Shown: positions 1-5,223, counted from the stretch's first letter. The stretch is DNA of 6,520 bases from an uncultured Clostridia bacterium (GCA_947174955.1 CAMWKX010000075.1:1-6520), one strand, 5' to 3'. Made by a program: numbers and translations. The notes: generated by a model not told the origin, from the letters alone.

Positions 1-78
1 TCATTATTCTGCATTATTATCAATGACCTCGCTAAATTACTGTTTACCGTATAATCATTATAGCAAAATAAAAAAAGA

Positions 79-106
79 AAAGCAAGGATTGCTTAATCCT
101 TGCTTT
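79..106 (-). terminator. Intrinsic terminator of the two-component operon
   Basis: A perfect 12-bp stem (79-90 paired with 95-106) closes a 4-base loop at 91-94. Read on the minus strand it is followed by a long T-rich tract (complement of 65-78, interrupted by single other bases), the classic form of a Rho-independent terminator. The histidine kinase stop codon (complement of 105-107) lies inside the base of the stem, so termination is tightly coupled to the end of the gene. The plus-strand side has no good T tract, so it should act mainly on minus-strand transcripts. Confidence 0.93.
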
Positions 107-1574
107 ATGCCCGGGGGAAATCAACGTAGAAAGTCGACCCCTCACCTTGCTTTGTCCTTACTCCGAAGTTAAAGCCGTGCTTTTGCAAAATCACTTTAAC
201 TATATTCAAGCCCAGCCCCGTGCCCTTGACGGGTCGCAGATGGCTGTCCTTGCTTCGGTAATATCTGTCCCAGATGTGCGCAAGCTCGTCTTCGTCTATT
301 CCCTTTCCCGTATCACGGACGGCAAAATTGATGCGCTGCTCCTCCGCGTTATATTTGAGAGAAACGTAAATAGTCTTGTCCTCGCCCGTGTAGTTGACCG
401 CGTTGGAGATGAGGTTGTATATGACCTGATAGACGTGCTCCTCGTCGGCAAGCGTGTACAGCTCCGCCTCCACGTCGACCATAATCGAATAGCCTTGCGT
501 TTCCTGCAAGTAGCTGAATTTGTTGATTACGCCGTATAAAAGTTCGGTCAGATTGAACACCTTTTTGTTGACCTGTTCCAGCCCCGCGGTGATCTTCGAC
601 GCGCTTAAAATGTCGTTGACAAGCCCCGTCAGGCGGTCGGCTTCGTCTATGATTACGTCCAGATGCTTGTCCCTCTTTTCGGGGTCGTTGCCCGAAATTT
701 CCTTTATCATAGACGCATACGCCTTAATCATCGTAAGCGGCGTTTTGAGGTCGTGCGATACGTTGGCAAGCAGTTCTTTGCGGAAATCCTCGCTCTTTTC
801 GATCTCGTCCTTCATATAGTTGAGCGTGTCCGAAAGCCTGGCTATTTCGGCGTACTGCGCCGAGTTGAACTGCACGTCGTAGTTGCCCGCGGCAAGCTTT
901 TGCGCCGTGCCCGAAATCTCCCTTAACGGTCCCGACAGCTTGTTGGCAAGCGTGTAGGAGATGAGGAACGCTATGACGAACGCCCCAAGCCCCACGATCA
1001 GCAGATATATCTCCATCTTCTTTACGAGCTCGGCTATGTGCGATATGGGATAGCGCACCAAAAGCTTGTACTGCGTGCCGTCGAGCGTTACGCACGCGGC
1101 GAAATTAAACGTCGTGCGGTTGCCGCTGCGCGAGTTGTACTCTGCCGTTTTGCCCTCCGCCCACTCGCCGAGGTTTTTATTCACAGCCTCGTAAACGGGT
1201 GCGATTTTCTCTTCCGCCAAAGCTATATACGGCATTTCGAGGTTGCCGTCCATATCGAAAATAAACACGTCAACGCTGTCGGAAAGCGCGTAGTCGGTAA
1301 TCTTCTGCTCCACGTCCGCGGCGGTCAGATCGGGGTTGTTTATAGTCCCGAGCATATCGCTGCCGACCGAGCGCACCCGCCGCTTTGCCTGCGAGGTTAC
1401 CGCGCTACCCAAAATGCCGTAACAGACGAGAGCTATTACGGCTATGACCCCCAGCGCGAAGAAGGTGAAATACCTCCACAAGATTACGTTCGTGCTGTTT
1501 ATGGTTTTAAGTTTTAATTGTCGGGAACGCCTGTTTCCGTTCGCCTTTTCAGACCTCGAACTTATACCCCACAC
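105..1574 (-). CDS. Sensor histidine kinase, HAMP/HisKA/HATPase_c
   Basis: This is a membrane-bound sensor kinase that should autophosphorylate on His and pass the phosphate to the response regulator encoded just upstream. Residues 31-56 form the first membrane helix, about 57-186 an extracytoplasmic sensor region, and about 187-210 the second helix. A HAMP linker spans about 211-262. The HisKA H-box is NVSHDLKTPL with the phosphoacceptor at His274. The ATPase domain has the N box (NLISNAVNY, 387-395), the G1 box DTGKGI (421-426), the F-box-like WDRYY (435-439) and the G2 box GTGLGL (451-456), so all catalytic motifs are intact. At 489 aa the length is ordinary. The start is uncertain: the GTG at 1574 overlaps the regulator gene by 26 bp and its AGGGG sits too close for a good ribosome site. 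No ATG and no better-placed start lies before the first membrane helix. The ligand is unknown, because the sensor region matches no domain I can name. Confidence 0.95.
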   Translation of the reverse strand: MWGISSRSEKANGNRRSRQLKLKTINSTNVILWRYFTFFALGVIAVIALVCYGILGSAVTSQAKRRVRSVGSDMLGTINNPDLTAADVEQKITDYALSDSVDVFIFDMDGNLEMPYIALAEEKIAPVYEAVNKNLGEWAEGKTAEYNSRSGNRTTFNFAACVTLDGTQYKLLVRYPISHIAELVKKMEIYLLIVGLGAFVIAFLISYTLANKLSGPLREISGTAQKLAAGNYDVQFNSAQYAEIARLSDTLNYMKDEIEKSEDFRKELLANVSHDLKTPLTMIKAYASMIKEISGNDPEKRDKHLDVIIDEADRLTGLVNDILSASKITAGLEQVNKKVFNLTELLYGVINKFSYLQETQGYSIMVDVEAELYTLADEEHVYQVIYNLISNAVNYTGEDKTIYVSLKYNAEEQRINFAVRDTGKGIDEDELAHIWDRYYRSKDSHLRPVKGTGLGLNIVKVILQKHGFNFGVRTKQGEGSTFYVDFPRA

Positions 1575-2214
1575 CCCTCAGCGTTACGATAAATTTGCGG
1601 TACTGCTTCAAGTTGGCGCGCAGCATCTTTATGTGCGTGTCGACCGTGCGGTCGTCGCCGTAGAAGTCGAAGCCCCACACGTCGTAGAGTAGCTTTTCGC
1701 GCGTGAGCGCAATACCCTTATTCTTTATAAAGTAAAATAAAATTTCGTATTCCTTGGGCGTTAAGTCAACCTTGTCGCCGTCGACGTACACGTTGCGCCC
1801 GGCGAAATCGACGGTCAGCCCCTCGAATGTCACCACGTCGCCCACCTCATCCCTCTGGTTTCTGCGCTTGGCTACGACGTTTATGCGCGCCATAACCTCC
1901 TTGGGCGAGAAGGGCTTGGTCACGTAGTCGTCTACGCCGATTTCAAACCCGAAAAGCTTGTCGTATTCTTCCCCGCGCGCGGAGAGCATAATGACGGGCA
2001 CGTCCTTGAATTTCTTGATTTCCTTGACGGCGGAAAACCCGTCAAGGCGGGGCATCATCACGTCCATTAAAATTACGTCGTAATCGTCCGATTTGCACAT
2101 TTTAACCGCCTGCATACCGTCCGCCGCCTCGAACGCCTCGTTGCCCTCGAACTCCACGTACTCCTTCAAAACGTTGCGTATCATATCCTCGTCGTCGACT
2201 ATAAGTACTTTCAC
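1549..2214 (-). CDS. OmpR/PhoB-family response regulator
   Basis: This is a cytoplasmic DNA-binding response regulator, the cognate partner of the kinase it overlaps. The receiver domain (about 1-118) has the acidic pocket Asp7/Asp8, the phosphoacceptor Asp51 in LMDVMMPRLDG, the switch Ser78 in MLSARGE, and the conserved Lys100-Pro101. The winged-helix effector domain (about 127-221) has the family pattern LTPKEYEIL, TREKLLYDVWG, RTVDTHIKMLR and the closing TLRGVGYKFEV. At 221 aa the protein is full length. The start is GTG at 2214, supported by AAGGAGG (complement of 2224-2230) nine bases upstream. The regulated genes cannot be told from the sequence; autoregulation is plausible because a palindrome lies beside its promoter region. 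Order is regulator then kinase, and the operon ends at the 79-106 terminator. Confidence 0.97.
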   Translation of the reverse strand: MKVLIVDDEDMIRNVLKEYVEFEGNEAFEAADGMQAVKMCKSDDYDVILMDVMMPRLDGFSAVKEIKKFKDVPVIMLSARGEEYDKLFGFEIGVDDYVTKPFSPKEVMARINVVAKRRNQRDEVGDVVTFEGLTVDFAGRNVYVDGDKVDLTPKEYEILFYFIKNKGIALTREKLLYDVWGFDFYGDDRTVDTHIKMLRANLKQYRKFIVTLRGVGYKFEV

Positions 2215-2242
2215 GGCTTCCGCCCTCCTTTATTACACTATA

Positions 2243-2248
2243 ATTATA
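2243..2248 (-). promoter_or_regulatory. Putative -10 of the two-component operon promoter
   Basis: The minus strand reads TATAAT here, 28 bases upstream of the regulator start codon. No good -35 lies 16-18 bp further upstream: the hexamer at 17 bp is AAATTT, inside the left part of the 2261-2281 palindrome. A consensus -10 with a poor -35 overlapped by a palindrome would fit a promoter that depends on an activator, but this is inference. Confidence 0.5.
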
Positions 2249-2260
2249 ACGTATACGGGC

Positions 2261-2281
2261 AACGAAAATTTCATTTTCGTT
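2261..2281. repeat. Palindrome AACGAAAAT-TTC-ATTTTCGTT, possible operator
   Basis: Two 9-base arms (2261-2269 and 2273-2281) are perfect inverted complements around a 3-base centre. The palindrome covers the expected -35 position of the two-component promoter. It is AT-rich, so an operator is more likely than a terminator. The binding factor is unknown, and OmpR-family regulators more often use direct repeats. Confidence 0.55.
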
Positions 2282-2452
2282 TGCGGCATACGCCGCTTAG
2301 TTTTTTACAAAAACTGCCCTACGCTTTAATATGGCGCTCAGAAGCCCTTGCAAGCAAGCTTCTTCGCTTATATTATAAACTCCGTTGTGCAAATCTAAAT
2401 GGCTGGACTATGAAAAATCAGTGAAAATTTTTAAAAAAGTGCAAAAAAGCGG

Positions 2453-2481
2453 TTGACAAAGCCGTTTTATAGTGGTATCAT
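2453..2481 (+). promoter_or_regulatory. Sigma-A promoter of the radical SAM operon
   Basis: TTGACA (2453-2458, perfect consensus) and TATCAT (2476-2481, five of six) are separated by exactly 17 bp. The predicted start of transcription is near 2488, about 63 bases before the ATG at 2551. It is the best promoter in the window, and it would give strong expression unless repressed. Confidence 0.88.
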
Positions 2482-2488
2482 AACATTA

Positions 2489-2502
2489 CGAACAAATGTT
2501 TT
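2489..2502 (+). promoter_or_regulatory. Putative LexA (SOS) box
   Basis: CGAACAAATGTTTT agrees with the Bacillus/Gram-positive LexA (DinR) consensus CGAACRNRYGTTYG at 13 of 14 positions, the last base being T instead of G. Against the strict palindrome CGAAC-N4-GTTCG the left half is perfect and the right half keeps GTT. It sits 7 bp downstream of the -10, at or just after the predicted transcription start, where a bound repressor would block the promoter. This points to induction of the downstream pair by DNA damage. Sequence match only; binding is not shown. Confidence 0.65.
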
Positions 2503-2550
2503 TTACGTGCAAAGAGCGGGTTTGCGCGCAAAAATTGTCAGGAGACGGAT

Positions 2551-3807
2551 ATGTTGGACGCGGAAAGACTTGCAATATTGACCGAAAGCGCCAAGTATGA
2601 CGTTTCCTGCTCGTCCTCGGGTTCGAAACGGGCGAACGTGAAGGGCGGGCTCGGGAACGCTTCCGTCGGAGGGATATGCCACTCCTTTACCCCCGACGGA
2701 AGATGTATCTCACTACTCAAAATTTTAATGAGCAACGACTGCCAGTACGACTGCGAGTACTGCCCCAACAGGCGCAGCGCGGACGTTAAAAGGGCGAGCG
2801 TTACACCCGACGAAATCTGCGAGCTTGTAATCAACTTTTACAAGCGCAATTATATCGAGGGACTGTTCCTCTCCTCCGCCGTTTTCACCTCGCCCAACCG
2901 CACGATGGAGCTTCTCACCGACACGGTTATCAAGCTGAGGAAGATCTATAATTTCAACGGCTACATTCATTTAAAGGGCATACCGCACGCCGACGACGCG
3001 CTCATTATGCGGGCGGCGAAATTCGTCGACAGAATGAGTTTTAATATCGAGCTGCCGAGCGAGAAATCGCTCAAACTTTTGGCGCCGCAAAAGACGCGCG
3101 AAAGCCTTATTCTGCCGATGAAAAAGCTGAGCACGGCGCTCACTTACGACAAGGAAAACAAGGTGCGCAGGGGCGGCGTTATACCCGCGGGGCAGACCAC
3201 TCAGATGATTATAGGAGCCTCGCCAGAGAGCGACGGACAGATACTGCGGCTGACCGAGGCGCTGTACCGCAAGATGGGTTTGAAGCGCGTTTACTACTCC
3301 TCTTACATTCCGGTAGTCGAAAGCCCTAAACTGCCGACAGTCGGCGCGGGGCTGCTGCGCGAGCACAGGCTGTACCAGGCGGACTGGCTTATACGCTTTT
3401 ACGGATTTGACGTAAGCGAGATTGTCGGCGAGGGCGAAAACCTCTCCCCCGACTACGACCCCAAGTGCGCGTGGGCTATGCGGAATATGCACCTCTTCCC
3501 CGTGGAAATAAACACCGCGCCTTTGGAAATGCTCTTGCGCGTGCCGGGAATCGGCGCGCGGGGTGCGCAGCGGATATTGAGCGCACGGAGATTCTGCGCG
3601 CTCGACTTTGATAATCTTGCGAAAATGCGCATAATACTTAAGAGGGCGAAACACTTTATTACCTGCAAGGGCAAGTTTTACGGTTCGGAGAGCGGGAACG
3701 CGGTCAAAGCCGCGCTGATGCTCGAAGGTATTAAGGAAACACGTGAGCAACTGAGTATGTTTTCCTGCTCGTCGGTTGCGCTGAGCGCCCTTTCGGGTGA
3801 GATATGA
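2551..3807 (+). CDS. Putative DNA modification/repair radical SAM protein (TIGR03916 family) with C-terminal HhH
   Basis: This is a radical SAM enzyme, expected to bind a 4Fe-4S cluster and cleave S-adenosylmethionine to a radical. The substrate and reaction of this family are not known. The cluster motif is CQYDCEYC (Cys64, Cys68, Cys71, the CxxxCxxC pattern), preceded by the family-typical YDVSCSSSG (Cys20) and GICHSFTPDGRCISLLKIL (Cys43, Cys52). The barrel runs to about residue 300. The C-terminal part has a helix-hairpin-helix, PLEMLLRVPGIGARGAQRIL (324-343, PGIG hairpin), a motif that binds DNA backbone nonspecifically. The start ATG has AGGAG (2540-2544) six bases upstream. The stop overlaps the next gene by ATGA. 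At 418 aa it is the usual length. In other genomes the family is always paired with the protein encoded next, and the repair role rests on that pairing. The LexA-like box upstream supports it. The family call is by recalled conserved motifs, not by a search. Confidence 0.92.
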   Translation: MLDAERLAILTESAKYDVSCSSSGSKRANVKGGLGNASVGGICHSFTPDGRCISLLKILMSNDCQYDCEYCPNRRSADVKRASVTPDEICELVINFYKRNYIEGLFLSSAVFTSPNRTMELLTDTVIKLRKIYNFNGYIHLKGIPHADDALIMRAAKFVDRMSFNIELPSEKSLKLLAPQKTRESLILPMKKLSTALTYDKENKVRRGGVIPAGQTTQMIIGASPESDGQILRLTEALYRKMGLKRVYYSSYIPVVESPKLPTVGAGLLREHRLYQADWLIRFYGFDVSEIVGEGENLSPDYDPKCAWAMRNMHLFPVEINTAPLEMLLRVPGIGARGAQRILSARRFCALDFDNLAKMRIILKRAKHFITCKGKFYGSESGNAVKAALMLEGIKETREQLSMFSCSSVALSALSGEI

Positions 3808-4529
3808 CGTATTATCTGGTGGACGGAAGCGAGGACTGTTTTTACACGGCGGTGTTTGACGCGTACAAGAATAAAGACTGCATTATAACTTCGGAGCGCG
3901 ACGTACAACTTGGTTTGGGCTTCGAAGTTTTCGACGTGGTTACGGACGAAAATAAGGCGGAGCGCGTAAGGGCGAAAATAAACGCTCTCGACCGCGGCGC
4001 GGCGGAAGATATATCTCTGCTTTTAAAGAGCAACGCCTCGCTGAAAGAAAACGTTGCCTTCGAGTATATAAAGCTGATAATTTCAAACGGCGGCGCGGTG
4101 CGCGCAATGCAAGCCAACCCCACCGTTATAGAGATGACGCAAATCCGCACTCGGGTGTACGGCGAGGCGCACAAGCTAAAAGGTTTTCTGCGGTTTATGG
4201 AGAACGCGGACGGCGTTATGTACGCGCCCTACTCCCCCGACAACGATATAACCGATATCTTGGCGGTGCATTTCGCGGCGCGCTTTAACGGTCGTCCGTT
4301 TGTCATACACGACATAAAGCGCAAGATTGCCGCGATGTACGACGGCAACGAAATTGTTATGACCTACGCGGGCGACGCGGAGATTTATCTTTCCGAATAC
4401 GAGGACTATTTTCAGAACCTCTGGAAGCAGTACTATAATTCCGTGAACATTGCAAGCCGCCCGCACGAAAAGCAGATGCGCGGCTATATGCCCGTCCGCT
4501 ATTGGAAATTTTTACCGGAGAAGCGGTGA
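3804..4529 (+). CDS. TIGR03915/DUF4130 family partner of the radical SAM protein
   Basis: This is the probable DNA metabolism protein that accompanies the radical SAM enzyme; its biochemical activity is unknown. Family signatures I recognise are RTRVYGEAHKLKGFLRF (115-131, the conserved H-x5-RF element), MYAPYSPDNDI (139-149), DHFxxRF-like AVHFAARF (154-161), PFVIHDIKR (165-173), and the closing block in which an LWKQYY segment (206-211) is followed by basic residues and MPVRYWKFLPE (229-239). In many bacteria this domain is fused to a uracil-DNA-glycosylase-like domain (TIGR03914 type). Here it stands alone at 241 aa, ending where the conserved block ends. It starts at an ATGA overlap with the preceding stop, with GGTGA (3796-3800) as a close ribosome site, so translational coupling is likely and the two products are probably made in fixed ratio. 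It is the last gene of the operon, 62 bp before the terminator stem. Confidence 0.9.
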   Translation: MTYYLVDGSEDCFYTAVFDAYKNKDCIITSERDVQLGLGFEVFDVVTDENKAERVRAKINALDRGAAEDISLLLKSNASLKENVAFEYIKLIISNGGAVRAMQANPTVIEMTQIRTRVYGEAHKLKGFLRFMENADGVMYAPYSPDNDITDILAVHFAARFNGRPFVIHDIKRKIAAMYDGNEIVMTYAGDAEIYLSEYEDYFQNLWKQYYNSVNIASRPHEKQMRGYMPVRYWKFLPEKR

Positions 4530-4591
4530 GCCACCGCAGGGCAAGTCCTTTAATTACTTGCACTGTAAACAAACTGACATCAACAAAACGA

Positions 4592-4611
4592 AAAGCGCCG
4601 TTCGGCGCTTT
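4592..4611. terminator. Bidirectional intrinsic terminator
   Basis: A perfect 9-bp stem, AAAGCGCCG (4592-4600) with CGGCGCTTT (4603-4611), has a 2-base loop, or a GTTC tetraloop on an 8-bp stem. On the plus strand ATCTTTTT follows. On the minus strand the complement of the A-rich run at 4583-4594 gives a T-rich tail. It lies between convergent genes and can serve both the radical SAM operon and the XRE gene, whose stop codon is only 7 bases away. Confidence 0.9.
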
Positions 4612-4617
4612 ATCTTT

Positions 4618-4842
4618 TTACAAATCTATATCAAACAATTCATTAGCATTAATTTTAAATATTTCCAACAATTTATATATTTCTTCGACATTCGGACTTC
4701 TTCTACCCTGTTCCCAATTCCCATAAGTACTTAAAGCCACACCTAATCTATCGGCAACTTCGTTTCTGCCCAAATTTGCCTCAATTCTAATTTCTTTTAA
4801 TCGTGCCGCAAAAATTTTCGCATAACTATTTTCTTTATCCAT
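4618..4842 (-). CDS. XRE-family helix-turn-helix transcriptional regulator
   Basis: This is a small (74 aa) single-domain Cro/CI-type DNA-binding protein that probably represses the divergent small gene and itself. The five-helix XRE fold is readable: helix 1 FAARLKEIRIEA (11-22), the helix-turn-helix GRNEVADRLGVALSTYGNWEQGRRSPN (25-51) with recognition helix about 36-43, and the stabilising EEIYKLLEIFKINANELF (53-70). There is no effector or dimerisation domain beyond it. The start ATG at 4842 has no Shine-Dalgarno site. An extended -10, TGGTAAAAT (complement of 4849-4857), would place transcription start on or next to the ATG, so a leaderless message is possible, as known for phage cI repressors. 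Base composition is much more AT-rich than in the genes to its left. Its likely operators are the palindromes at 4863-4920. Confidence 0.93.
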   Translation of the reverse strand: MDKENSYAKIFAARLKEIRIEANLGRNEVADRLGVALSTYGNWEQGRRSPNVEEIYKLLEIFKINANELFDIDL

Positions 4843-4848
4843 AATTAA

Positions 4849-4857
4849 ATTTTACCA
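4849..4857 (-). promoter_or_regulatory. Possible extended -10 for the XRE gene, implying a leaderless mRNA
   Basis: The minus strand reads TGGTAAAAT (a TGn motif plus TAAAAT, five of six). The last base is 7 bases from the A of the ATG, the usual distance from a -10 to the transcription start. The -35 position falls in the right arm of operator O1 and has no good match, consistent with an extended -10 promoter. The lack of a ribosome site before this ATG supports the idea but does not prove it. Confidence 0.4.
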
Positions 4858-4862
4858 AGAAT

Positions 4863-4920
4863 AAGTCAATTTGACTTGACTTGGGTCAAAATGACTTATA
4901 TAATTAAGTCATAATGACTT
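4863..4920. promoter_or_regulatory. Three-site operator array AAGTCA-N3-TGACTT
   Basis: Three palindromes share the form AAGTCA-N3-TGACTT. O1 is 4863-4877 (spacer ATT), O2 is 4883-4897 (left arm degenerate, GGGTCA, spacer AAA) and O3 is 4906-4920 (spacer TAA). Their centres, 4870, 4890 and 4913, are 20 and 23 bp apart, close to two helical turns. A further TGACTT at 4877-4882 overlaps O1, and TTGAC-TTGG-GTCAA (4876-4889) is an alternative palindrome. O1 overlaps the -35 of the small gene's promoter, O2 fills the spacer and O3 covers the transcription start. This is the expected layout for cooperative repression by the adjacent XRE protein. Confidence 0.82.
4876..4904 (+). promoter_or_regulatory. 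Promoter of the 95-aa gene
   Basis: TTGACT (4876-4881, five of six) and TATAAT (4899-4904, perfect) are separated by 17 bp. Transcription should start near 4911, inside operator O3, giving a leader of about 25 bases with the AAGGGG ribosome site at 4923-4928. It is strong by sequence, so the gene is probably tightly repressed by default. Confidence 0.85.
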
Positions 4921-4935
4921 ATAAGGGGTATCACT

Positions 4936-5223
4936 ATGGAAATAAGTTCAATACTTTATATAATCGAGGACGCTTATTTTGACAGATGGTTAAATAAAAT
5001 TGCGAAAACCGACGAAGGCAATCACCATAAAACTATGCTTGAATGCGAAAAACTTCTGAAAGAAAAAGTTGCGGACAAAAATAAGGAAATACTTAACAAA
5101 TATATTTGTTCGGCAGACTGCTATTATGAAATAAGACTTTTTGAAATGTGTGAAAAAGTTTTGCACGAGGGCATTAAAATAGGTATGGACATTCAGAAAA
5201 TCATATCGGAACAAATAAATTAG
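4936..5223 (+). CDS. Small helical protein of unknown function, divergent from XRE regulator
   Basis: This is a 95-aa soluble protein without signal peptide or membrane segment. It is rich in Lys and Glu and almost wholly predicted helical: MEISSILYIIEDAYFDRWL, then a charged ECEKLLKEK...KNKEILNKY helix (about 36-56), then SADCYYEIRLFEMCEKVLHEGIKIG (59-83). The pattern of a small N-terminal part, a CEKLL helix, an EIL.KY helix and a final F....G..IG helix reminds me of the small Firmicutes proteins grouped as DUF6809. That resemblance is tentative and from memory. Four Cys (36, 58, 62, 71) show no metal-site spacing. The start ATG has AAGGGG (4923-4928) seven bases upstream. The gene shares an operator-laden intergenic region with the XRE repressor, so it may be its regulated partner. 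A toxin or phage-derived role is possible but nothing in the sequence proves it. Confidence 0.85.
   Translation: MEISSILYIIEDAYFDRWLNKIAKTDEGNHHKTMLECEKLLKEKVADKNKEILNKYICSADCYYEIRLFEMCEKVLHEGIKIGMDIQKIISEQIN

Larger units (their letters stand above)
2215..2550. other. Divergent intergenic region (336 bp), no gene seen
   Basis: The region separates the minus-strand two-component operon from the plus-strand radical SAM operon. From left to right it holds the regulator ribosome site and a TATAAT-like -10, a 9-bp-arm palindrome at 2261-2281, a GC hairpin followed by six T (2283-2306), a second weak promoter-like pair (TTGCAA 2348-2353, 17 bp, TATTAT 2371-2376), the strong TTGACA/TATCAT promoter at 2453-2481, a LexA-like box at 2489-2502, and the radical SAM ribosome site. 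I see no credible open reading frame or recognisable structured RNA family here. Confidence 0.7.

Noticed and set aside
1..78. A gene end or RNA gene at the left edge
   Set aside because: The stretch is AT-rich with stops in all frames over short distances, has no recognisable RNA structure, and contains only a trivial CATTATT direct repeat (2-8 and 12-18).
1038..1517. A 159-codon plus-strand frame opposite the histidine kinase sensor region
   Set aside because: It is an antisense shadow of the kinase gene, with no start signals and an unnatural composition.
2971..3750. A 259-codon open frame on the minus strand opposite the radical SAM gene
   Set aside because: It is antisense to a gene with clear family motifs, is rich in Arg/His/Ala as expected of a GC-skewed shadow frame, has no ribosome site and shows no domain.
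3804..4529. Uracil-DNA glycosylase domain in the DUF4130 partner
   Set aside because: Some relatives carry it as a fusion, but this protein ends at the conserved RYW...PE block at 241 aa and nothing in frame follows.
4450..4734. Plus-strand frames running from the end of the DUF4130 gene across the terminator into the XRE gene
   Set aside because: They cross a strong intrinsic terminator and are antisense to a recognisable XRE regulator.
4863..4920. CRISPR-like array from the repeated AAGTCA/TGACTT units
   Set aside because: The units are 6-base half-sites of short palindromes with 3-base spacers, on top of a promoter. They are operators, not repeats with spacers.
4618..5223. Confident toxin-antitoxin assignment for the XRE/95-aa pair
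   Set aside because: The genes are divergent rather than in one operon, and the 95-aa protein shows no HigB/RelE, HipA or Fic-type toxin motif, so I left it as an XRE-regulated gene of unknown function.
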